64,000 bases of DNA from Micromonospora_J zhanjiangensis (GCF_042650605.1 NZ_JBHSBN010000005.1:186001-250000), one strand, 5' to 3'. Counted from the first letter of the stretch, positions 23,227 to 31,449 are shown. Notes: generated from the letters alone by a model not told the origin. Made by a program: numbers and translations.

Positions 23227-23868
23227 CTATTCCTCACTCCACCTGTTCGTGACGGCGTCGATCTCGGTCGTCAGTTGTTTCCAACTGGTCAGTGTGGTCA
23301 CCGAGCCGAACCGGTCGAGCCGTTCCAGCAGTTGGCGGCGGTGCTGGGGGAAACGCTTGCGGAGGCTTTCCCGTTTTCGGCCGGTCACGTCGGCGGCCCG
23401 CAGCAGGCACTGCTGCAAGACGTGTTTCGGGTCGGCGCGGGACTCCACCTCGTGCGGCCGGGGCAACTGGAGGTCACCGCGGCCACGCGGGTTGCCCGCC
23501 ACCTGTCGGATCAGCCCTTCGTCGAGTAGTAGCCAAGCCTCGGTCATCCGTACCGGGATCACCGGCAGGCAACTGCTGTCTCCGGCCACGGCCGAAGCCG
23601 CTTCGGTGATCTCCCGGCGTCGCTCTTCGGCACCGGCATTGTCGGCGTCCCGGTGCACCACCACGACGTCCACCGGCCCGGTGAGGCGTAGGCCAGCGTG
23701 GATTTTGGACCGCACGTCGCGGGCCACCCGAGGGAGCAGAACGAAGTCCGGGCGGCTGAGGAAGAGGTTGACTCCCCGGTCCAGGAAAAGCGCCTCGATC
23801 AGATCCGCCAAAGGCAGGTCCGAGGTGCCTTCCGAGACGAACAGGCCACTGTACGTACGGGCGGTCAT
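23227..23868 (-). CDS. TOPRIM-like DUF4276-type protein, partner of the adjacent ATPase
   Basis: A 213-aa protein. The N-terminus LFVSEGTSDLPLADLIEALF holds the TOPRIM glutamate motif (Glu13, EGxSD), and VDVVVVHRDADNAGAEERR near residues 67-85 supplies the DxD motif. These mark a metal-dependent TOPRIM fold as in OLD-family and DUF4276/RloB-type proteins. A central VIPVRMTEAWLLLDEGLIRQ block is also typical. The ATG overlaps the stop of the upstream ATPase gene by 4 nt (ATGA, 23865-23868), so the two are made together. It probably cuts or processes nucleic acid under control of the ATPase, as in split OLD-like systems; the substrate is unknown. Family placement is from motifs, not a search. 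Confidence 0.75.
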   Translation of the reverse strand: MTARTYSGLFVSEGTSDLPLADLIEALFLDRGVNLFLSRPDFVLLPRVARDVRSKIHAGLRLTGPVDVVVVHRDADNAGAEERRREITEAASAVAGDSSCLPVIPVRMTEAWLLLDEGLIRQVAGNPRGRGDLQLPRPHEVESRADPKHVLQQCLLRAADVTGRKRESLRKRFPQHRRQLLERLDRFGSVTTLTSWKQLTTEIDAVTNRWSEE

Positions 23869-25289
23869 CCGACCATATCCAGCGGCAGGCGTAGCTGTGC
23901 TCCAGGCGGGGCGGCGAGAAAGGCGACCACGTCCGCCTCGGAGAAGGTGGGCTCTCCGGACTTTGCCCGCCAGGACCCTCGGAACGGCAGCAGCGAGAGG
24001 GCACGGGCGATCCCGCCGTCGGTGGTCCGGCGTGCCCGGACCTCAGCGAGCAACAGGTCGTCGCCCTTGCAGAGCTGCACGACCCCGGGGGAATGGGTGT
24101 TAACGATGACCTGCCGGAACGGGTTGTCGTCATCGGGCGCCTCGTAGGGGTTCACCGCCAGGTCCCGCACCAACTCCACCATGGCGGGCAGGTTGGCCGG
24201 ATGGATGCCGTTCTCCGGCTCCTCCATCGCGATCAGGCCCGTGAACGTCGGGTCCTCCAGAAGCACACAGAGAGCCAGGAACCGGAGAGTCCCTTCGGAG
24301 AGCGCCCTGGCCGGCAGTCGCAGGTCGCCCTTTTCTTCGAGCAGGAGTGTGAAGACCTCGCGGACCGGGTCCAGTTCGACGGTGAGCCCTTCGACGCCCA
24401 CGCCGGACAGGTCCGCGAGTCTGCCCGCCACCCTCGCGTAGACCGCCTCCGGGTCGACATCCGTCCCGTCACTGGTGGAGCCGTGCGCTATCCGGTACAG
24501 CGCGGCGGCTAGGTGCCGGCCGTCGGTGCCCAGCGTGCGGGGGTCGCCGAGGCCGTCGGGCGTGCGCAGCGCCGTCGGTTCCAGTGCCAGTCGTCGCCAG
24601 CTTTGCATCTCGCGCCGCGCGGCGAGGATGGTCGGGTAATCGTTGGTGGTGACGGTGCTCAGCACGGTGCGGCCGGCCCGACCTGCGGCTCGGGCGTGTG
24701 GCCTGCCGAGACTTTCACCGTCGGGATGGACGTTGATAACCGTGCCACCCTCACGATGCTCCGTCGAGAGAAAAGCCGAGCGACGGTCACCGGAGATCAC
24801 CGTGCCGCGGAATCTCCCGGCGCTGTGCCCGAACCGGAGATGGTGTGCCGCCTCGCCCCGCCGGATGTGCCGGAGTTCCTCGCCGAGCAGGCTCAGCCTG
24901 CCCAGGCTGCTGGCATTGACCGGTCGCTCGAAGCCGAGGGTGACCTCGTAGCGAAGGAAGGTGGTGGTCGGCTTCGCCGGGGCGCCCAGGTCGTCCTCCA
25001 CCTGGGTTGGCACGATCATCTCGGCCGCGAGCTTGATCCGGTGCTCGTGGTCGCGGTAACCGTCCCAGAACAGGTCCCTCGGGTCACCGCCCCGCATGCC
25101 GGACGCCCCCCGGACCCGCTGTGACGCTTCGACGAGCGGCTCGGCCGCCAGGTAGGAGAGAAACTCGATGGCGTCGAAGACGTTGGACTTGCCCATGCCG
25201 TTCGCACCGGCGATGCAGGTGAAGGGTCCGAAATCGATCGCCACGTCCACCAGGTTCTTGAAGCCCTGCACCTCCAGCCGCGTCAGCAT
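23865..25289 (-). CDS. SMC/OLD-like AAA ATPase (AAA_21 type), partner of TOPRIM protein
   Basis: A 474-aa RecF/SMC-style ATPase. It begins MLTRLEVQGFKNLVDVAIDF, then Walker A AGANGMGKSNVFDAIEFLSY near residue 28. The signature-like ALSEGTLRFLALCVLLEDP lies near residue 325, Walker B LIAMEEPENGIHP near 350, and the switch His in VIVNTHSPGVVQL near 393. All ATPase elements are intact, with no long coiled coil, as in OLD-type overcoming-lysogeny ATPases. The next gene, overlapping by 4 nt, encodes a TOPRIM protein; together they resemble an OLD nuclease split into two chains, an arrangement found in several anti-phage systems. ATG 25289 is the natural start of the LxVxGFKNL strand. Confidence 0.8.
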   Translation of the reverse strand: MLTRLEVQGFKNLVDVAIDFGPFTCIAGANGMGKSNVFDAIEFLSYLAAEPLVEASQRVRGASGMRGGDPRDLFWDGYRDHEHRIKLAAEMIVPTQVEDDLGAPAKPTTTFLRYEVTLGFERPVNASSLGRLSLLGEELRHIRRGEAAHHLRFGHSAGRFRGTVISGDRRSAFLSTEHREGGTVINVHPDGESLGRPHARAAGRAGRTVLSTVTTNDYPTILAARREMQSWRRLALEPTALRTPDGLGDPRTLGTDGRHLAAALYRIAHGSTSDGTDVDPEAVYARVAGRLADLSGVGVEGLTVELDPVREVFTLLLEEKGDLRLPARALSEGTLRFLALCVLLEDPTFTGLIAMEEPENGIHPANLPAMVELVRDLAVNPYEAPDDDNPFRQVIVNTHSPGVVQLCKGDDLLLAEVRARRTTDGGIARALSLLPFRGSWRAKSGEPTFSEADVVAFLAAPPGAQLRLPLDMVG

Positions 25290-25344
25290 GTCCGCAGCTT
25301 AGCCTTGAGGGCTCCGGCCCCACGCATGGCTTGCCCGACAGGGC

Positions 25345-25831
25345 TCACGGCGCCGGGTCCGGGACTGGTTCGTCGGCGGGATCCGGAACCAACCCGGCGG
25401 CGGGCACGGCCGGTTGTCGTCGGGCCAGGTTCTCGGCGGCGGTGAGAAAGTCGTCCAGCTCCGACCGGGGCATGCCTTCGTCCTCCAGCAGGCCGAGCAC
25501 CAGCAGGGTCTGCGCCGCCACCGCCGGTCCGACCACCGGCGACGGTTCGGCCTCGCCGAGCGCCGCCCAGATGAGCCGTTCGGCGGTGGCCGGGTCAAGG
25601 TCGTGGCCGGTGTGGTCGTAGCGTTCCCGGACGGTGGCGACGAACCGGGTGATCGGCGCCCGATCCTGGCCGGCCCGGAAGCGGCGCCGCACGGCGAGCA
25701 GGAACACCCCGGACAGCAGGTCGCCGTAGCGCTGCCAGTCCCGGCTCGGAGAAGTGCCGCAGCCGGCGGTCGTAGCCGCGGACGTGTCCGTCGAGCAGGT
25801 CCCGCAGGGCAGCCTTCGGGTCGTTCACCAT
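25345..25831 (-). pseudogene. small hypothetical gene interrupted by a +1 frame change
   Basis: ATG 25831 opens MVNDPKAALRDLLDGHVRGY, DRRLRHFSE; continuity of sense then requires skipping one base near 25745 to read RDWQRYGDLLSGVFLLAVRR, RFRAGQDRAPITRFVATVRE, and DDFLTAAENLARRQP to the stop at 25345. The restored product is about 162 aa, alpha-helical, with one amphipathic SGVFLLAVRRRF helix. I do not recognise the family. The start overlaps the stop of the upstream gene (ATGGTGA at 25825-25831), so it belongs to a three-gene unit with 25825-26458 and 26445-26837. One extra base in a C/G run explains the break, either a true mutation or an assembly error. Confidence 0.55.
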
Positions 25832-26458
25832 CGTGTCTCCTTGCGCAGCTCGTGTCGTATCCGGGTCCAGCGGGTGGGGCGGTGCGGCGGCACCGGGCGA
25901 CCAGCCGGCCCGCGACGGCGGCGCCCGGGGCGAGGTCGGCCCGGCGGCGGACCACGGGCGCCGGTGGCGCCGCGGCCCGGACGTGCGCGGCGGCCGGCAC
26001 GGGCGGCGGGGGCGTCGGGCCGGGCGCGGCGATCACCGCCGCGTACCGGTCCAGGGCCACGCCGCCGACGGCGAGCCGCGCGGCGACCAGGTCGAGGCGG
26101 GCGATCGCCGCGCCCCACCGCCGGGCCGCGACCACTGCGGCGGGCGTTCCGGTACGGCGCAGCCGGTCTTCGGCCACCGTGAGGCGCAGCCGGACGGCGA
26201 CGGCGAGCGCGGCAGCCCGGTCGGCGGCAGCCCGGTCGGCGGCGGCCTGGACGGCCAGGGCGGCGTCCCGCAGGTCGTCCATGGCACCGGTCGCGGCGGT
26301 GATCGCCAGGGCGGTCGGTGTGGTAGGCGGGGTGGGCAGGTTGGGCCGGGTGTAGTGGGCGGCGGTCTCCTCGGCGGCCCGGCGAGGGCAGCCCTTTCTT
26401 CATCGGCGGTGGCGCTGCCGGTAGTCGGGGTAGGGGCAGCGGAATCAGATCGACGCAT
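25825..26458 (-). pseudogene. alanine-rich hypothetical gene with two frame changes
   Basis: Reading from ATG 26458 gives MRRSDSAAPTPTTGSATADE, ERAALA; a base is missing near 26385, after which the frame continues RAAEETAAHYTRPNLPTPP, MDDLRDAALAVQAAADRAAA, RLDLVAARLAVGGVALDRYA. A second missing base around 25890-25930 restores PVPPHRPTRWTRIRHELRKE to the stop at 25825. The intact ancestor would be about 210 aa: a helical, Ala-rich, coiled-coil-like core with a proline-rich segment and a basic tail. No family recognised. Its ATG overlaps the end of the preceding gene by 14 nt and its stop overlaps the next ATG, which supports this reconstruction. Confidence 0.5.
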
Positions 26459-26837
26459 AGCTTGACCGAGGTCTCTCACACGACACATCGGCAGGGTCGC
26501 GGAGACGCGCGGTCCAGTAGGTGAGGTCGGCGTGGTGCTCAACCAGCGTCACCGCGACATCGCACTCTTGCTTGATCAGTCTGGCGGCCTCGTCCAAGCT
26601 GGCGAGGTCGCAGTCCCAATCGTTGTCGAGGTAGAGCTTCAGGCCAGGGTCGTCCCGCAGGAGGCCGATTGCCTCCGCAGTCTCCGGCGGAACGAGCACC
26701 ACCGTGTAGCGCTCGATCTCGGCCGCTGCACCAGTGCTCGTATCCTCTTCGGTACGCCGTGGCCGGAACCGTTCCACCACCGATGGGATCGGACCGGGAC
26801 TGTCCGCCGGGTCGTACGGCTTGACTGTCATCAACAT
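26445..26837 (-). CDS. small acidic hypothetical protein
   Basis: About 130 aa from ATG 26837 (MLMTVKPYDPADSPGPIPSV); an upstream in-frame GTG could extend it by 19 residues. Blocks are IERYTVVLVPPETAEAIGLL, DDPGLKLYLDNDWDCDLASL and DEAARLIKQECDVAVTLVEH. It is acidic, soluble and without recognisable domain. It is divergent from the XRE regulator gene (106 nt between starts) and is the first gene of a three-gene minus-strand unit whose other members are frame-disrupted. The combination of an XRE-DUF5753 regulator beside a small unknown operon is common in actinobacteria, but no function follows. Confidence 0.55.
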   Translation of the reverse strand: MLMTVKPYDPADSPGPIPSVVERFRPRRTEEDTSTGAAAEIERYTVVLVPPETAEAIGLLRDDPGLKLYLDNDWDCDLASLDEAARLIKQECDVAVTLVEHHADLTYWTARLRDPADVSCERPRSSYASI

Positions 26838-26943
26838 AATGGCACCATCTCCGTGAGTGCTGTAGCTGATGTGAGGGCAACGTTGCCTCGACAATGGCAG
26901 TGGTGCCCGCCTGTGTCAAGCATGGTCGATGCGAGGAGTTGTG

Positions 26944-27789
26944 ATGCCAAGTCGGAGTCGACCGACGATCGCCGTACGCGGACTTGCTGGGGAGTTAAAG
27001 GCATTGCGCCAAGCGTTGGGCCTCAGCGTGCGGGGTGTGGCCGACCGGCTTGGCTGGCCGCCGTCGAAGCTGTCGAGGATCGAGACCGGCCGACAGGGCA
27101 TCCGGATCGAGGATGTCGCTGCGTTGCTGGTGGTCTACGAGGTGGTGGGTGACGAACGCGAGCGGCTGCTGGCGATGTCAGAGCGCTCCGAACCGGGCTG
27201 GTGGGAGGTGCTTCCTGGTCTACCGGTGGAGTCCCGGACCTTGATCCAGTTGGAAGCGGAAGCGACTGGGGTGTTCAACTTCGAGCCCCTGCTTGTGCCT
27301 GGCCTGCTCCAAACTGCGGATTACACACGAGCCGTGATGCAGGCGTGCGGTGTCAATGACGAAGATGCGCAGAGCAGGGTGAGGGCACGCCTTGGGCGGC
27401 AGGCGATCCTCGCCCGTGAGGAGCCTCCTGAGCTGCGCGTGATCATCGACGAGGGGGCGCTGCGGAGGGTTCTGGGTGGTCCTTGGGTGATGGCCCGCCA
27501 GCTACGGCACCTGCTGGACGCCGCCGATCGGCCTACCGTCACGGTCCAGGTCATCCCGTTGGCGGTAGGTGGCTACACCGGGCTGGACGGCCCGTTTGCC
27601 ATTTTGGACTTTCGACGCAACCAGTCCATCGTTCACCTCGAACACAAGATCTCCGGCCTGTTCTTGGAGGAGCCTGAGCAGGTCTCATACTTCCGTCAGG
27701 AGATCGATAAGCTGGACGCCGTAGCATCGAGCCCGACCGAGTCGGTGAAGCTCATCGCTCAGATTGTCAGGACGTTCGACCGAGAGTGA
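26944..27789 (+). CDS. XRE helix-turn-helix regulator with DUF5753 domain
   Basis: A 281-aa actinobacterial regulator. Residues 12-70 form the XRE helix-turn-helix: LAGELKALRQALGLSVRGVA, DRLGWPPSKLSRIETGRQGI. Residues about 90-275 form DUF5753, with FNFEPLLVPGLLQTADYTRA and VQVIPLAVGGYTGLDGPFAI as hallmark blocks. ATG 26944 is preferred over ATG 26929 because GAGGAG at 26934-26939 lies just before it; GTG 26941 is also possible. It is followed after 7 nt by a DUF397 gene, the usual partner. Known pairs of this kind (such as the bldB/whiJ-type families) influence development or secondary metabolism, but the target here is unknown. Confidence 0.92.
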   Translation: MPSRSRPTIAVRGLAGELKALRQALGLSVRGVADRLGWPPSKLSRIETGRQGIRIEDVAALLVVYEVVGDERERLLAMSERSEPGWWEVLPGLPVESRTLIQLEAEATGVFNFEPLLVPGLLQTADYTRAVMQACGVNDEDAQSRVRARLGRQAILAREEPPELRVIIDEGALRRVLGGPWVMARQLRHLLDAADRPTVTVQVIPLAVGGYTGLDGPFAILDFRRNQSIVHLEHKISGLFLEEPEQVSYFRQEIDKLDAVASSPTESVKLIAQIVRTFDRE

Positions 27790-27796
27790 GGCTGTT

Positions 27797-28006
27797 GTGA
27801 CCACGCGCGACTCGACGACCGATCTGGCGTGGCGCAAGTCCAGTCGCAGTGGCTCCAACTCCAACTGCGTTGAGGTGGCCGAGTTAATGAGCGGGATGGC
27901 GATCCGCGACTCGAAGGACCCGGCAGGTCCCGCCTTGGTCTTGCCCAAGCGCGCATGGTCCAAGTTCTTGGTGACGCTGGGGTCGAGCGCTCTCGACCGC
28001 GTCTAG
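27797..28006 (+). CDS. DUF397 protein, partner of the XRE-DUF5753 regulator
   Basis: A 69-aa protein from GTG 27797: VTTRDSTTDLAWRKSSRSG followed by SNSNCVEVAEL, then AIRDSKDPAGPALVLPKRAW and a short Cys-free C-terminus. The WRKSSRSG...NCVEVA pattern defines DUF397. Family members bind and modulate the neighbouring XRE-DUF5753 regulator in an antitoxin-like manner. The gene starts 7 nt after the regulator stop; an in-frame upstream start at 27764 would overlap that gene by 26 nt and is less likely. Confidence 0.9.
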   Translation: MTTRDSTTDLAWRKSSRSGSNSNCVEVAELMSGMAIRDSKDPAGPALVLPKRAWSKFLVTLGSSALDRV

Positions 28007-28116
28007 GCCAAGGGGCAGGGACGGCCTATTGTCAGTGCCGGTGCCCGGTGTCCTGACCAGCGGCTTCGGGCTGGTCGGCAACGTGAACGGGCTGTGGGAC
28101 CGGGCCGCGAAGGTGC

Positions 28117-28284
28117 TCAGTGAGCAGGCCGGCGGTCACCGGCGACGAGCCACAGCGCCAGGAAGATGCCGTAGAAGATCCCCGACGTGACGGCGCCGAC
28201 CGTGAGGTACCGGGCGCGCTCGTCCCGCAGGAGGCGGGCCACCAGGTTGCGCACGGCCTGTTCAACGGATGGTGGGCACGTCAC
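28117..28284 (-). pseudogene. short membrane ORF, possible GtrA-type remnant
   Basis: GTG 28284 opens 55 residues including VEQAVRNLVARLLRDERARY and LTVGAVTSGIFYGIFLALWL. The pattern of a basic helix, then (F/Y)LxVGxxxS and a membrane helix is like the first segment of GtrA-type flippase-related proteins, which are 120-140 aa with four helices. Only one helix is present, so it is either truncated or an unrelated small membrane protein. The plus strand of the preceding 90 bp (from about 28034) also reads like a protein fragment (GVLTSGFGLVGNVNGLWDRA) without a complete gene, which suggests a patch of degenerate remnants. Confidence 0.35.
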
Positions 28285-28513
28285 GGACCCGGCCGGTGCT
28301 CCGGGGTTGCCGGAGATCCGTAGGGTCGGCGCCCACTACCTCTACCGCCAGGACTTCCGGGACGAGCCCGAGATCCGGGCCGCGGGCGAGGCACCGACCC
28401 TGCGAAATGTGATCGCCGAGATCGGCTACCCGAACGGTTCGACCCGTGCGGTGAGCCTCCCCGTGGGGCGACCGGACGGTGACTGGAAGATGTGCGGTCC
28501 AGAGGCGCGTTGA
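28202..28513 (+). CDS. hypothetical ORF, doubtful start
   Basis: The plus-strand frame from GTG 28202 to the stop at 28511-28513 encodes about 103 residues. The convincing part is the last 75: GAPGLPEIRRVGAHYLYRQD, FRDEPEIRAAGEAPTLRNVI, AEIGYPNGSTRAVSLPVGRP, DGDWKMCGPEAR. It has balanced composition unlike a shadow frame. No start codon with a ribosome-binding site lies near that part, and the first 30 residues are Arg-rich and probably not coding, so the gene may be a 5'-truncated remnant overlapping the minus-strand ORF at 28117-28284. No family recognised. Confidence 0.35.
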   Translation: MRYRARSSRRRRATRLRTACSTDGGHVTDPAGAPGLPEIRRVGAHYLYRQDFRDEPEIRAAGEAPTLRNVIAEIGYPNGSTRAVSLPVGRPDGDWKMCGPEAR

Positions 28514-28621
28514 CGTACCGGCGGCGACGTCGCCGGGCAGGTCGCGTCGGATAGCCGATCCGGCGTCCAGAATAGCCCGTTTTGGCCGACACTCGGGGCG
28601 GGGCGGATCGTTGGGTTCGGT

Positions 28622-29443
28622 GTGCGATCAAAGGCTACGACGCCCAAGGCTGCCACCGCCAAGGCGGCGACATCGAAGGCCGCGACATCGAAGGTCACGG
28701 CGCGCCGCTCGCGCGGCGCCAACCAGACGGCGGGCTCCGCGACCACACGGCGGACCTCCGCGGTCGACGCGCTCGCCGAGCGGCCCGCCCCCGCTGCCGT
28801 GCCGACCGATGGTACGACGGGGGCGATCCCACTGAGGCGGGTCGCCGGCATGATCATCGCGGCGGGTGGCGGGCGACGCATCGGCGGGCCGGAGGCGCTG
28901 CTGCGGCACGGGGAGACTCCGCTGGTCACCGAGATGCTGCGGACCGTCGCGGGCGCCGGTTGCGACCCGGTGGTCCTGGTCCTCGGTGCCGGCGCCGACC
29001 AGGTACGTGAACAGGCCGACCTGTCCGGCGCCCGGGTGGTGGTGAACGCCTCCTGGGGCACCGGGATCGGCTCGTCGATGCGGATGGGCCTGGACGCGCT
29101 GGCCGACGACACCGTCGAGGCGGTGCTGGTCGTACCGGTGGACATGCCCGGCCTGACCGCGGCGGCGATCCACCGGGTCGCCGCGCTGCCCTACCCGGAC
29201 GTGCTGGTCTGCGCGACCTACAACGGGTTGCGCGGCTACCCGATGCTGTTCGGCCGCCGGCACTGGGCCGGCATCGCCACCCTGGCCAACGCGGACGTCG
29301 GTGCCCGGCCCTACCTGCTGGCGCACAAGGACGAGATCGTCGACATCTCCTGCGACACGGTCGCCGACGGCAGCCGGGTCGACTCGCCCGAACTGATGGC
29401 GCTCTGGGGACTCAGCGTCCCGACCCAGCGGCTCGGCGGCTGA
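28622..29443 (+). CDS. MobA/MocA-like nucleotidyltransferase with Lys/Ala-rich N-terminal tail
   Basis: The C-terminal 195 residues are an NTP-transferase domain like MocA/MobA, which transfer CMP or GMP to molybdopterin. The nucleotide loop is MIIAAGGGRRIGGPEALLRH, followed by VVLVLGAGADQVREQADLSG, ASWGTGIGSSMRMGLDAL and VLVVPVDMPGLTAAAIHRVA with the metal-binding Asp. The usual Lys of GGPKALL is Glu here (GGPEALL), which may matter for activity. The N-terminal ~75 residues are unusual: KAATAKAATSKAATSKVTAR followed by SRGANQ, resembling histone-H1-like tails. GTG 28622 has no Shine-Dalgarno; GTG 28799 would remove the tail. It stands alone, so cofactor specificity is open. Confidence 0.7.
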   Translation: MRSKATTPKAATAKAATSKAATSKVTARRSRGANQTAGSATTRRTSAVDALAERPAPAAVPTDGTTGAIPLRRVAGMIIAAGGGRRIGGPEALLRHGETPLVTEMLRTVAGAGCDPVVLVLGAGADQVREQADLSGARVVVNASWGTGIGSSMRMGLDALADDTVEAVLVVPVDMPGLTAAAIHRVAALPYPDVLVCATYNGLRGYPMLFGRRHWAGIATLANADVGARPYLLAHKDEIVDISCDTVADGSRVDSPELMALWGLSVPTQRLGG

Positions 29444-29482
29444 CCCGGACGGATCGGCGGCGCAACCGGGACGCCCGAGCCG

Positions 29483-30430
29483 TCAGCCCTTTATCGCGCC
29501 GGTCAGGGCGCCCTTGGCGAAGTGCTTCTGCACGAACGGGTAGACGATCACGACCGGCACCAGCGTCAGGACGACCACGGCCATCTGCAGCGACAGCGGC
29601 GCCGGTTTGGAGTGGCCGGCCACCTCGTGGGCAGCCACGCCCGGCATGCTCGCGCCCTGGTTGACGTACTGGTAGAGCACGTACTGGATAGGCCACTTCT
29701 GGCTGTCCGCAGGCATGTAGAGCATGACGTTGAACCAACTGTTCCAGTATCCGACCCCGTAGAACAGGGCCATCACCGCGCTCACCGCCTTGGAGGTGGG
29801 CAGCACCACCGATACCAGGATCCGCCAGTCGCCGGCACCGTCGATTCTGGCCGCGTCGATCAGGTCGCGCGCCGTGTTCATGTAGAAGGCCCTGATGATC
29901 AGGATGTTGAACACCGACACGGCGCCGGGCAGGATCAGCGCCCAGTACTGGTCGTAGCCGTGGAAGACGTTCGCCACCACGATGAAGGTCGGAATCAGGC
30001 CGCCGCTGAAGAACATGGTGGCGATGAACGTCAACAGAATGGTCCGGTGACCGAGGGAGCCCTGCCGGGACAACCCGTACGCGCAGAGCACGGACACGAC
30101 CATCGAGACCGCGGTGCCGACGAGGGTGATCAGCAGGGCAATGACCAGCGCGCGGGTGACGACCTCGCCGCTGAGCATCGCGCGGTACGCGTCGAGGGTG
30201 AGGCCGTGCGGCACGATCACGATGCCTCCCGCGATGTTGATCGAACCCTGGGTGGAGAAGCTGGTGATCACCACGCAGTACAGCGGGAAGAGGATGAGGG
30301 CGAGGATGACGGCCAGGCTCAGCGCCTTTCCGAGTTGGCCGATGAGGGTGGGCTTCTCCTCCCACACCGGTCGTCTCGGACGGCGTCCGGTGGTCGCGGT
30401 GCGGGCCCGGACGGGGGGTGGGATGGTCAT
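29483..30430 (-). CDS. oligosaccharide ABC transporter permease, LplC/YtcP type
   Basis: A 315-aa MalG-like permease of the group that imports oligosaccharides (relatives LplC, YtcP). After a basic N-terminal tail come six helices, the first being ALSLAVILALILFPLYCVVI. Characteristic blocks are SINIAGGIVIVPHGLTLDAY, TMFFSGGLIPTFIVVANVF and the EAA loop DLIDAARIDGAGDWRILVSV followed by VLPTSKAVSAVMALFYGVGY. It ends FVQKHFAKGALTGAIKG, the standard C-terminus of this subgroup. The ATG overlaps the stop of the upstream permease in ATGA (30427-30430). It is the last gene of the importer operon. Confidence 0.9.
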   Translation of the reverse strand: MTIPPPVRARTATTGRRPRRPVWEEKPTLIGQLGKALSLAVILALILFPLYCVVITSFSTQGSINIAGGIVIVPHGLTLDAYRAMLSGEVVTRALVIALLITLVGTAVSMVVSVLCAYGLSRQGSLGHRTILLTFIATMFFSGGLIPTFIVVANVFHGYDQYWALILPGAVSVFNILIIRAFYMNTARDLIDAARIDGAGDWRILVSVVLPTSKAVSAVMALFYGVGYWNSWFNVMLYMPADSQKWPIQYVLYQYVNQGASMPGVAAHEVAGHSKPAPLSLQMAVVVLTLVPVVIVYPFVQKHFAKGALTGAIKG

Positions 30431-31449
30431 TTGCTGCTCCTGTACAGGCCGTCTTCGCCGAGGAGGTGGGCCAGCTTGTTCGCCGCGAAGATGAGGATGA
30501 GCGAGACGACCCCCTTGAAGAGGCCCGCTGCCGCGCCGAGACCGAAGTTGTTGGCCACGACGCCGTAGTAGTACGCGTAGGTGTCGAGAACCTCGGACGC
30601 GTCCGAGCCGACCGCGAAACGCTGGATGAGGAACTGCTCGAACCCGACGCTCAGGGCGTTGCCCAGGCGCAGCACCAGCATCAGCACGACGACGCCGCTC
30701 ATCCCGGGAAGCGTGATGTGCCACATCCGGCGCCAGCGGCCGGCGCCGTCGGCTGCGGCAGCCTCGTACAGCTCCGGATCGATCGCGGCGATGGCCGCGA
30801 GGAAGACGATGATGCCCCAGCCGGCTTCCTTCCAGACCGCCTGGGCCGTGACCAGGTACTTGAACGTATCCGGGTCGGCCATGATGTTCCAGGGCGACAT
30901 GTCCTGCGTGGCCAGGAAATGGTTGAGCACCCCGGCGCCGCCGAGCATCTGCTGGAACAGCGTGATGACCAGCACCCAGGAGAAGAAGTGCGGCAGGTAG
31001 ACCACCGCCTGGACGAACGAGCGGGCCTTGGAGCTGAGCACCGAGTTGAGCATGATGGCCAGCGCGATCGGAATCGGGAAGAACAGCACCAGCTGGACGA
31101 AGCTGAGCACCAGGGTGTTCTCGAACGCGTGCCAGAAGGCAGGGTCGACGAACAGTTGCCGGAAGTTCTCCACCCCCGCCCAGGGGCTGTGCATGACGCC
31201 GGCGATGTAGTCGTAGTACTGGAACGCCGTGACCGTGCCGAACATGGGCAGGTAGTTGAAGGCGATGATCAGCAGCATCGCCGGCAGCGTCATGATGATC
31301 AGGCTCTTGTCGCGGTGCAGCCGGACGCGCCAGCTCAGGCTCGGCTTTCTGGCCCGTCGGCGTCGCCCGGTCCTCGATCGGCCCTTGTCCACCGGGACCG
31401 GTTGCAGGCTGTCGGGTCCGACCGGGCCACCTGTGGTGATGGTCGCCAC
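30427..31449 (-). CDS. oligosaccharide ABC transporter permease, LplB/YteP type
   Basis: A 340-aa MalF-like permease pairing with the gene just downstream. GTG 31449 follows GGAGAGGAGG at a good distance. A basic cytoplasmic tail (SRTGRRRRARKPSLSWRVRL) precedes helix 1 at DKSLIIMTLPAMLLIIAFNY. Hallmarks of the LplB group are FNYLPMFGTVTAFQYYDY, VYLPHFFSWVLVITLFQQM and the EAA loop ELYEAAAADGAGRWRRMWHI followed by TLPGMSGVVVLMLVLRLGNA. It ends with the helix LILIFAANKLAHLLGEDGLY. The gap to the binding-protein gene (start of this gene to its stop) is 71 nt. The ATPase is not encoded nearby. Confidence 0.9.
   Translation of the reverse strand: MATITTGGPVGPDSLQPVPVDKGRSRTGRRRRARKPSLSWRVRLHRDKSLIIMTLPAMLLIIAFNYLPMFGTVTAFQYYDYIAGVMHSPWAGVENFRQLFVDPAFWHAFENTLVLSFVQLVLFFPIPIALAIMLNSVLSSKARSFVQAVVYLPHFFSWVLVITLFQQMLGGAGVLNHFLATQDMSPWNIMADPDTFKYLVTAQAVWKEAGWGIIVFLAAIAAIDPELYEAAAADGAGRWRRMWHITLPGMSGVVVLMLVLRLGNALSVGFEQFLIQRFAVGSDASEVLDTYAYYYGVVANNFGLGAAAGLFKGVVSLILIFAANKLAHLLGEDGLYRSSK

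Noticed and set aside
28032..28116. Plus-strand fragment reading GVLTSGFGLVGNVNGLWDRA as a gene
   Set aside because: No credible start codon with ribosome-binding site and no complete domain; mentioned only as a possible degenerate remnant.
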